Shown here in pieces: positions 1 through 5,206 of a stretch of 8,790 nucleotides of DNA (position 1 is the first letter of the stretch; the number at the start of each line of letters is the position of its first letter). The DNA comes from Candidatus Thorarchaeota archaeon. Its GTDB lineage: Archaea; Asgardarchaeota; Thorarchaeia; Thorarchaeales; Thorarchaeaceae. Position numbers and translations under genes: made by a program. The DNA lies in NCBI GenBank assembly GCA_018238825.1, contig JABCSP010000078.1, positions 1-8,790 of the forward strand. The letters are read 5' to 3'. The notes below the pieces were generated by a model, which was given only the letters and a program-made list of their open reading frames with translations, had not been told where the DNA came from and ran no database searches.

Positions 1-1247
1 ATTATGAAAGCAATCACAATTGAATATACAACTGAGAAGAGTGTCCATTTCCAAGAGTTTGTTTCACTCTTAATGACACCAACGGTAGCCAAACAAGGAA
101 TGTAAAGCAACACAAAAATCATGAAAGCAACAGCTGTTGCAGGACTAATTAGACTCACAAGCGATGCTTGTATTGCTACTTCACCTTCAACTGCAAGTAT
201 TATTCCAAGTCCTTCGACAGCAATCTCCTTTGCAAGGAAAGCGAAGATGAGAGCTGCTGTTAGACGCCAATCAAAGCCAAGTGGAGCAAAGATTGGTTGA
301 AATACATTGCCTAGTATTCCTGTAAAGGACATTGACACATCGGGATCAGCTCCAAGGAATCCACTAGGACCAAAAGCAGACATAAACCATAGAAGGATTG
401 CTCCTAGCAATAAGTAAGTCCCAGCTTTCTTCAGAAAGACAACACCACGCTCCCACATATGAAGCACTGACTCTCTAACTGTAGGTCTTCTATAGATAGG
501 CAGTTCTAAGATGAAAGGCTCTGGTTCTCCTTTGAAGAGTGTTTTTCTAAGCAGCCATGCTGTAAATATTGCTACAGCAATTCCCAGAAAGTACATGCTG
601 AAGATTATTGAACCCTCCATTCCAACAAAGAAGGCTCCTGCGAATAGCACATAGACTGGAAGTCTAGCACCACACGATATGTAAGGATTAGAAAGGATTG
701 AAATCATTCGATCCTTCTCACCTTCAATACTTCTACAAGCCATTATTGCAGGTACATTGCAACCGAAGCCGATCATCATTGGAATGAATGTCCGACCATG
801 AACACCCATCTTTCTAAGAAGTCTGTCCATTACAAAGGCTGCTCTTGCAAAATATCCACTATCCTCAAGCAAAGATATTCCTAGAAACAGTAAGAAAATA
901 GGTGCAAGGAAAGGTAGGATAAACGCAAAACCACCAAAAATTCCATCTTGGACTAGTGATTGAGCAATGATATTCCCCTCAAATAGACCTCCGGCTAGCT
1001 CACCAAGAGTTACAACAGCCATTTCGATTATAGCCATAAATACTCCTGAAGCTTCAATAGCAAACTGAAATAGCGCCCATGCTAGAACCATGAAGATTGG
1101 AATTCCCAAATACTTGTTGAGTAGAACTTTGTCTAACATGTCAGAGAATCCAATCTCAGTCTTTGTTTTAGTAAGACTCTCCTCAAGAAGGCTCTCGATT
1201 ATCTTGTACCTTCCTTCAGCTAGTTTAATTTCATAATCATCACTCAT
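1..1247 (-). CDS. feoB: FeoB membrane (permease) subunit, stand-alone; C-terminus cut by window edge
   Basis: Membrane half of the ferrous-iron transporter FeoB, encoded apart from its GTPase half. I translated 415 residues before the left edge. Near the N-terminus are the AEGRY motif (about 10-14) and LGIPIF (about 47-52), which normally link the GTPase region to the first membrane helix. Then come LEDSGYFAR (about 127-135), GFGCNVPA (C163), SCGARLP (C192) and YIPC (C385), the three conserved FeoB cysteines of the Gate/FeoB_C core, among many hydrophobic segments. Position in the family pattern suggests only a few tens of residues are missing. The ATG at 1247 overlaps the upstream stop as ATGA and is preceded by GAGGTG at 1253-1258, five bases away. 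Inference: it assembles with the separate GTPase to import Fe(II). Family identity is very secure. Confidence 0.95.
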   Translation of the reverse strand, partial: MSDDYEIKLAEGRYKIIESLLEESLTKTKTEIGFSDMLDKVLLNKYLGIPIFMVLAWALFQFAIEASGVFMAIIEMAVVTLGELAGGLFEGNIIAQSLVQDGIFGGFAFILPFLAPIFLLFLGISLLEDSGYFARAAFVMDRLLRKMGVHGRTFIPMMIGFGCNVPAIMACRSIEGEKDRMISILSNPYISCGARLPVYVLFAGAFFVGMEGSIIFSMYFLGIAVAIFTAWLLRKTLFKGEPEPFILELPIYRRPTVRESVLHMWERGVVFLKKAGTYLLLGAILLWFMSAFGPSGFLGADPDVSMSFTGILGNVFQPIFAPLGFDWRLTAALIFAFLAKEIAVEGLGIILAVEGEVAIQASLVSLISPATAVAFMIFVLLYIPCLATVGVIKSETNSWKWTLFSVVYSIVIAFI

Positions 1248-1942
1248 GCAAGCACCTCAGATATCTTGGATTGTAGTTCACTCGCTAGAATCATATCAGA
1301 AACCTCCTGATCTTTTTCGAGGAGCTTTATCGCTAACCATCTGGGAGGATGGTTTGTTACGAGTTTAGTGTCTTCTTTGAGAACCTCGACTAGCTTGGAG
1401 ATGATTGATTCTATATCGTTCGAATAAGTCACTGAACTGCATTTTGGTGATGTGGCAGCCTTTCGGATTGTTTCCTTCAGGTCGTCCATACCAACGCCCT
1501 TCGTAGCAACAGTTTCAACAACTGGGAGGTTCAATCTTTTCGAAATTGTGTCTGAAGAAATTGCATATCCCTTTGACTTTGCTACATCCATCTGATTGAG
1601 CACTAGAACCACATTCGTTTCTAGTTCCAAAAGAAGTAGTGTAAGGTAGAGATTCCGTTCAATATTTGACGCATCTACGATATTAACTACAACATCGGGT
1701 TTCTCTTCGAGAATATATGTACGAGATACAAGTTCATCCATTGCACGAGCAGTCAGGCTATAACACCCTGGAAGGTCAATCAGTTCATACTTCTCACCTT
1801 TGTAAGTGAACTTGCCAGATTTCTTCTCAACAGTCTTTCCGGGCCAGTTTCCGACATGCTGTCGTGCTCCAGGCACTAAGTTATTGAAAATGACACTCTT
1901 ACCAACATTAGGGTTTCCAATGAGAGCAATTCTAACTGTCAT
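1244..1942 (-). CDS. feoB: FeoB GTPase subunit (NFeoB only), stand-alone
   Basis: Soluble G-protein plus helical domain of FeoB, 232 residues, ending where other FeoB proteins continue into the membrane. The G motifs are visible: G1 GNPNVGKS (9-16), the FeoB-type switch I VGNWPGKTVE with the G2 Thr at 37, G3 DLPG (55-58), G4 NQMD (115-118) and a G5-like ATKG (144-147). Residues after about 170 form the helical part. GTP binding and hydrolysis would control iron passage through the separately encoded membrane subunit. The ATG at 1942 overlaps the feoA stop (ATGA), with GGGAGG at 1950-1955 seven bases upstream; the gene's own stop overlaps the next start the same way, so the three genes look translationally coupled. 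A single sequencing indel could mimic the split, but the well-placed ribosome site and ATG argue for a real gene. Confidence 0.95.
   Translation of the reverse strand: MTVRIALIGNPNVGKSVIFNNLVPGARQHVGNWPGKTVEKKSGKFTYKGEKYELIDLPGCYSLTARAMDELVSRTYILEEKPDVVVNIVDASNIERNLYLTLLLLELETNVVLVLNQMDVAKSKGYAISSDTISKRLNLPVVETVATKGVGMDDLKETIRKAATSPKCSSVTYSNDIESIISKLVEVLKEDTKLVTNHPPRWLAIKLLEKDQEVSDMILASELQSKISEVLA
1253..1258 (-). promoter_or_regulatory. Ribosome binding site for the FeoB membrane subunit
   Basis: GAGGTG, complementary to the archaeal 16S 3' end, lies five bases before the ATG at 1247 and inside the last codons of the GTPase gene. It is key evidence that the membrane half of FeoB is independently initiated rather than being a frameshifted continuation. 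Confidence 0.8.
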
Positions 1943-2187
1943 TCAGTCGCCTCCCTTGATACGAAAACTGTGTCAGCTTCATTCTTCCTAAGGGTTAGTA
2001 GATATCCCCTCAACTTGAATTCTACAGGATCACCCATTGGAGCACACCGAATCATCTCGATTTTAGCTCCTGGAGTTAGTCCCATATCCATTATCCGTTT
2101 CCTGATTTGACCCGAACCTTCTACGCGTAAAATAGTTCCAGTGTCACCAGGATTTAACTTGCTTAGTTTTTGTTCCAGTATGACCAC
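1939..2187 (-). CDS. feoA: FeoA, SH3-like partner of FeoB
   Basis: Small cytoplasmic protein of 82 residues, normal for FeoA, which binds FeoB and supports Fe(II) uptake. The full-length fold is recognisable: LSKLNPGDTGTILRVEG at the N-terminus, then RKRIMDMGLTPGAKIEMI, then DPVEFKLRGYLLTLRKNEA near the C-terminus. The start is GTG at 2187: an in-frame TAG lies directly upstream (2191-2193), and the nearby ATG at 2189 is in another frame. The ribosome site is weak; with the TATA box at 2231-2241 the leader would be only about 20 bases. It is the first gene of the feoA-feoB-feoB operon and overlaps the GTPase gene by four bases. Expression is probably iron-controlled through the inverted repeat between the TATA box and the predicted transcription start. 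Confidence 0.95.
   Translation of the reverse strand: MVILEQKLSKLNPGDTGTILRVEGSGQIRKRIMDMGLTPGAKIEMIRCAPMGDPVEFKLRGYLLTLRKNEADTVFVSREATE
1950..1955 (-). promoter_or_regulatory. Ribosome binding site for the FeoB GTPase subunit
   Basis: GGGAGG inside the 3' end of feoA, seven bases before the ATG at 1942. It supports that start and translational coupling through the ATGA overlap. Confidence 0.8.
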
Positions 2188-2214
2188 ATCCTAAAATTAG
2201 ATATGTCTTAAAAA

Positions 2215-2230
2215 GTTAGTCGTATCTAAC
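2215..2230 (-). promoter_or_regulatory. Probable iron-regulator operator at feoA (site A)
   Basis: Inverted repeat GTTAG-N6-CTAAC (minus strand GTTAGATACGACTAAC) lying between the TATA box and the predicted start of transcription of feoA, a position where a bound repressor would block RNA polymerase. Its plus-strand reading matches the site at 8278-8293 at 13 of 16 positions, and a 12-base stretch AAAAGTTAGTCG is identical at both. It resembles the GTTAG/CTAAC core of DtxR boxes but with wider half-site spacing. Assignment to the DtxR-like protein encoded at 2853-3320 is inference. Confidence 0.65.
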
Positions 2231-2241
2231 TATATTATATA
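2231..2241 (-). promoter_or_regulatory. TATA box of the feoAB operon
   Basis: Reads TATATAATATA on the minus strand. Placing its centre near -27 puts the start of transcription around 2209, giving a leader of about 22 bases before the GTG of feoA. The operator-like repeat directly abuts its downstream edge. Confidence 0.7.
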
Positions 2242-2301
2242 TCTGCCTATCTGAAGTAAACCAGTCAAATAAGCAATATAACCGATGTCTATTAGATATC
2301 C

Positions 2302-2309
2302 TTAAATAT
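2302..2309 (+). promoter_or_regulatory. TATA box of the His-rich feoA-like gene
   Basis: TTAAATAT directly upstream of a palindromic operator, the same layout as at feoA on the other strand. It predicts a transcript start near 2332 and so a leader of about 70 bases before the TTG at 2401, long for an archaeon. A weaker TTTAAT around 2368-2373 could instead give a very short leader. Confidence 0.5.
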
Positions 2310-2325
2310 GTTAGATAAATCTAAC
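2310..2325 (+). promoter_or_regulatory. Probable iron-regulator operator at the His-rich feoA-like gene (site B)
   Basis: GTTAGATAAATCTAAC, a perfect inverted repeat with 7-base arms and a 2-base centre. It abuts the TATA box at 2302-2309 and sits upstream of the predicted start of transcription. It is the most symmetric of the three related sites in the window. Control by the DtxR-family protein is inferred from position and similarity to sites A and C. Confidence 0.7.
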
Positions 2326-2398
2326 TCGTGGTCAGCAAGGTAACTACCTGTTTTGATATAGCATCCATTTAATCACAATACACAGTAGGCGAACAATC

Positions 2399-2412
2399 TA
2401 TTGAATTCAATA
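2399..2412. repeat. 14-base perfect palindrome over a start codon
   Basis: TATTGAATTCAATA is self-complementary over all 14 bases and covers the TTG start of the His-rich FeoA-like gene. In AT-rich DNA of this length one such palindrome may occur by chance, so a function is only a possibility. Confidence 0.4.
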
Positions 2413-2805
2413 ATAGCAGAAACCAGTGTATCAGTTACTGAACAGAAACCAGATAGACTAAGATTGACCTCAATCAAGACTTCTGAAGAATGTATAATTC
2501 TAGAGGTTATTGATCATAGAGATACTGAGATTTTCCCAGATTCTGATAGGGAAGGTTGTAGGATTGGTCGCAGGCACCATGGTTGGCATCGTCGGTTTCA
2601 CCATCGGCCGCATCACCGGTTTCATCGTCACCACCATCATCATAACGTTAGATGTCGTCTATTGGATATGGGCTTGGTTCCTGGAACAAGAGTGAAGGTT
2701 ATTAATAATCAAAATAGAGGACCTATATTAGTCGAGGTTCGGGACTCAAAGATGGCATTAGGAAGAGGATTAGCCAGCAGAATACTAGTTTGTAAAATTT
2801 GTTAA
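2401..2805 (+). CDS. feoA: FeoA-domain protein with a histidine-rich insertion
   Basis: A 134-residue FeoA-type protein. Residues 20-38 (LRLTSIKTSEECIILEVID) match the first strands of FeoA, and 84-134 match the rest (RCRLLDMGLVPGTRVKVI, then MALGRGLASRILVCKIC). Between them, where ordinary FeoA has a short glycine loop, lies an insertion with 13 His and many Arg at residues 57-81, flanked by C53 and C85, a plausible metal-binding loop. The start is TTG at 2401: an in-frame TAG at 2386-2388 excludes longer versions, and no later start precedes the domain. The first 19 residues are unlike FeoA. It diverges from the feoA operon and is convergent with the DtxR-like gene. Role as a FeoB partner, iron buffer or sensor is inference; domain identity is firm, the start less so. 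Confidence 0.85.
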   Translation: MNSIIAETSVSVTEQKPDRLRLTSIKTSEECIILEVIDHRDTEIFPDSDREGCRIGRRHHGWHRRFHHRPHHRFHRHHHHHNVRCRLLDMGLVPGTRVKVINNQNRGPILVEVRDSKMALGRGLASRILVCKIC

Positions 2806-2834
2806 CATGAGTAAGATAGATAGAAATAGATACT

Positions 2835-2841
2835 AAAAAAA
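2835..2841 (-). terminator. T-tract terminator of the DtxR-like gene
   Basis: Seven consecutive T on the minus strand, 11 bases after the stop codon at 2853-2855. Archaeal RNA polymerase commonly terminates at such U-runs without a hairpin. The 47-base gap separates this gene from the convergent His-rich FeoA-like gene. Confidence 0.5.
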
Positions 2842-2852
2842 TTCGTATCCTA

Positions 2853-3320
2853 TTAGTCCAATGAATCAAAACATTCCTCTACACGCTTACCAGTCTTCTG
2901 AAATTCATAGAAATGCTGCAACCATCTAGGATCCTTTGGAGCTTCTGTCACCCATTCTGCAAATTCAGTTAGGCGTTTGGTTGTTTGAGGATGCATACGA
3001 TGCTCAAGCGCACATGCATCTGTATCTGCTATCTTCTCGTCAACACCAATTAGTGTCAAGAACCACTTCATTACTTTATGAGTTCTTTCTAATTTCTTTG
3101 CAAGTTTACGCCCACGAGGAGTAAGTGTGATGTTACGGTACTTTCTGTAACTGATTAGGTCTAACTCATGGAGCTTCCGAAGCATGTAGGTGACACTTGA
3201 TGTCTTGACTCCTCTCTTTTTCGCAATGTCAGTTGAGCTTGCAGAACCCCACTCGGTTTCTAGCTCATAGATTACTTCCAAGTAATGCTCCATTGCTTCT
3301 GTGATTTCTCTCAATAACAC
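2853..3320 (-). CDS. DtxR/IdeR-family metal-dependent transcriptional regulator
   Basis: 155 residues: winged helix-turn-helix (about 8-75: EHYLEVIYELE, recognition region around 38-50, wing and LTPRGRKLAKKL) followed by the helical dimerisation/metal domain (78-125) with ERTHKV and DACALEHRM. No C-terminal SH3/FeoA-like domain is present. Compared with DtxR, the Fe-type primary ligands Cys102-Glu105-His106 are kept (C103, E106, H107) and His79 matches H81, but Met10 is replaced by H12, Glu83 by K85 and His98 by D99, so the metal site differs from the textbook one. The Cys favours iron over manganese sensing. The start is GTG at 3320; TTG at 3314, with AGGT seven bases upstream, is an alternative. 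It follows the ABC genes on the same strand, after 92 bases with its own TATA box. The likely role is repression of the feo and exporter promoters. Confidence 0.92.
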   Translation of the reverse strand: MLLREITEAMEHYLEVIYELETEWGSASSTDIAKKRGVKTSSVTYMLRKLHELDLISYRKYRNITLTPRGRKLAKKLERTHKVMKWFLTLIGVDEKIADTDACALEHRMHPQTTKRLTEFAEWVTEAPKDPRWLQHFYEFQKTGKRVEECFDSLD

Positions 3321-3347
3321 AACCTACCAAATCAGTACTATGTAGCC

Positions 3348-3355
3348 ATTTAAAA
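3348..3355 (-). promoter_or_regulatory. TATA box of the DtxR-like gene
   Basis: TTTTAAAT on the minus strand, predicting a transcript start near 3325, only about five bases before the GTG at 3320. No complete GTTAG-N6-CTAAC site is present here, only a half-site (GTTAGATGC, 3356-3364) just upstream of the box. The regulator may therefore not be autoregulated through the same operator. Confidence 0.5.
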
Positions 3356-3376
3356 GCATCTAACGCTGTTTATCAG

Positions 3377-3389
3377 GAGTTTCAAACTC
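3377..3389. repeat. 13-base inverted repeat between the ABC genes and the regulator gene
   Basis: GAGTTT-C-AAACTC, six-base arms around one base, 24 bases after the CydC-like stop and upstream of the regulator promoter. It could form a small hairpin at the 3' end of the exporter transcript or act as a protein-binding site. No T-run follows it on the minus strand, so a terminator role is doubtful. Confidence 0.4.
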
Positions 3390-3412
3390 ATTTACTGTAA
3401 ATCCTTACGGAG

Positions 3413-5191
3413 TCATGAGGTCATATGCTTCCAAGATACATATTGCTCAGAATCATCCAAATTATCAGACAGAATATCTTGACATTTTCCTTCACTCATC
3501 AGAAATATTCTATCGACCTGTGCATGCGATGACAACCGATGAGTAATAAGAATTACAGTTCTTTCTTTCGAGAGATCATTCACTAAATTCTGAATTGCAT
3601 TCTCATTTATTGAATCCAGAAAGGAAGTTGGTTCATCTAGAAGAAGAATTGGTGTGTCTGCCATTAAAGCTCTACTAATAATAATCCTTTGACATTCTCC
3701 CCCGGAAAGCTTGTCACCTAGTTCACCAATAGAGGTGTCGTAACCTTTAGGTAAAGACATAATGAAACAATGAATTTGTGCTTTTTTTGTACACTCAATA
3801 ATCCTATCCATATTAGCACTAGGATTACCAATTGCAATATTCTCCCGGATAGTGGTATCAAATAGATGTGAATCAGGAGCTACAACAGAGATCATACTGT
3901 GAAGGTCCTTTAAGCAAATGGATTTTATATTAACACCACCAATCGTTATTTCACCCGACTCAATCTCCCAAAATCGGAGAAGGAGTTTAAGGACAGTGCT
4001 CTTGCCACATCCACTATTACCAAGAAGAGCCACGATAGTGTTTTGTGCTGCTTGAAAATTAAAATTCTTTATGATGGGTGAACTATTTGGCGAATATGAG
4101 AAAGTTACATTCTTGAATTCAATATCAAATCTGTGAGGAAGTATTGAGGAACAATCAGGAGTTTCAATAATCGCTGGTTCTTCATCCATAAGATTGAACA
4201 GACGTTCAGCGGCAGCAAATGTTTGTGAAAGGTGATGAGACACCATACTAACTGCTGTAATGGGGCCAAACGAGCTTATGGTAATTATGACGACTATAAT
4301 TATACCCTGGACACTCAAAATACCTGCTAGAACTCCTTCTGTGGCAACGATTAACATAACAATATCAGCCAAGAAAACTATCGCACCTACTAAACCTAAT
4401 AAAAGACCTTCACGCGAAGCATATTGTTGATTGAGATGATTGATTCGAGACCCTCTTTCTGATATTCCTTGTCTTCGTATTTCACCCTGATTAAATTGAA
4501 GGATTGTCTTAAACCCTTGAAGTGAATCTGTGAGATATGCATTAGTTTCGACCATTTCACTTCGAATCTGATGTCCACAAGAATTAAGAAAACCATCCCA
4601 AGTCAGTGGAAGAATAATACCCAATAGAATTAGAAAAGGCAATAGAACAAATGGTAAGATTATCCACCATGTGCCAAGAAGTGTTAGTGTAATAACGGAT
4701 ACAATAGCAGCAATTGAAACTGGTGAAATAGTATGTGCAAAAAAAACTTCAATCAATTCGATATCGCTGCTTACTGCTAATCCTAAGTCGCCACTTCGTT
4801 TATCAATCAATTTTGCTGGTGTAAGTGGTTCCAGATGCCTGTACAATTCGGTTCGTAGATGAGCTAATAGCCGAAATGCAACATCATGATTCTTATTCTG
4901 CTCAACATAAGAACTAAGCGCCTTAATCCCACCAAGCACAAATAGCAATGAAATGTCCAACAAGGTGATTGATAAGGGTCCTTCTATGAAAACAGATGAG
5001 ATTAGATACGCACCCCATACCATTAATGCAATATTGGCCAGATGGTTAAATACACCAAAAATAATTGCGATTACCATTAATTGGCGAACTGGACTAACCA
5101 TTCCCAGTAATCGCCTTATTATTAGGAGTCTAGACATCCTATTTGTAGAATCAACTTTGAAAGATGTCTTAGTATCAATTTTATCATCCAT
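3413..5191 (-). CDS. CydC-like ABC half-exporter (membrane plus ATPase)
   Basis: 592 residues: a six-helix type IV ABC exporter membrane domain (about 25-325) fused to an ATPase domain. CydC-like signatures include ELYRHLEPLTPAKL and KRSGDLGLAVSSDIELIE. ATPase motifs: Walker A GNSGCGKST (391-399), LSGGE signature (495-499), Walker B LLLDEP with E520, and H-loop H551. The Q-loop glutamine is replaced by proline (P439 in VVAPDSHLF), which is unusual. The ATG at 5191 has GGAG at 5200-5203, eight bases upstream, directly after the neighbour's stop, a 15-base gap. It pairs with the CydD-like half at 5207-6964. CydDC of bacteria is linked to thiol or heme transport for cytochrome bd; no cydAB genes are seen here, so cargo is unknown. 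Last gene of the MFS-ABC-ABC unit. Confidence 0.9.
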   Translation of the reverse strand: MDDKIDTKTSFKVDSTNRMSRLLIIRRLLGMVSPVRQLMVIAIIFGVFNHLANIALMVWGAYLISSVFIEGPLSITLLDISLLFVLGGIKALSSYVEQNKNHDVAFRLLAHLRTELYRHLEPLTPAKLIDKRSGDLGLAVSSDIELIEVFFAHTISPVSIAAIVSVITLTLLGTWWIILPFVLLPFLILLGIILPLTWDGFLNSCGHQIRSEMVETNAYLTDSLQGFKTILQFNQGEIRRQGISERGSRINHLNQQYASREGLLLGLVGAIVFLADIVMLIVATEGVLAGILSVQGIIIVVIITISSFGPITAVSMVSHHLSQTFAAAERLFNLMDEEPAIIETPDCSSILPHRFDIEFKNVTFSYSPNSSPIIKNFNFQAAQNTIVALLGNSGCGKSTVLKLLLRFWEIESGEITIGGVNIKSICLKDLHSMISVVAPDSHLFDTTIRENIAIGNPSANMDRIIECTKKAQIHCFIMSLPKGYDTSIGELGDKLSGGECQRIIISRALMADTPILLLDEPTSFLDSINENAIQNLVNDLSKERTVILITHRLSSHAQVDRIFLMSEGKCQDILSDNLDDSEQYVSWKHMTS

Positions 5192-5206
5192 CTTAAAGGC
5201 TCCACA

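Noticed and set aside
1240..1260. FeoB split as a sequencing frameshift
   Set aside because: One indel could fuse the frames, but the GAGGTG ribosome site, the ATG and the ATGA overlap mirror the neighbouring junction; treated as real, though read data would decide.
2188..2400. Riboswitch or small RNA in the feo divergent region
   Set aside because: The stretch is accounted for by two TATA boxes, two operators and short leaders; no larger conserved-looking fold was seen.
2510..2695. An overlapping 61-codon plus-strand frame encoding a strongly hydrophobic, membrane-like segment
   Set aside because: It is the shifted reading of the His/Arg-rich codons: CAT and CAC runs become ATC and ACC (Ile/Thr). 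The other frame carries an unmistakable FeoA domain on both sides of this stretch, so the hydrophobic frame is a shadow.
3155..3164. TTAGGTCTAA palindrome resembling a DtxR box
   Set aside because: It lies inside the regulator's coding sequence, has two-base rather than six-base spacing, and is not next to a TATA box; best taken as chance from Leu/Asp codons.
5192..5206. Possible separate promoter between the two ABC genes
   Set aside because: The 15-base gap holds a ribosome site and no TATA box; the genes are simply co-transcribed.
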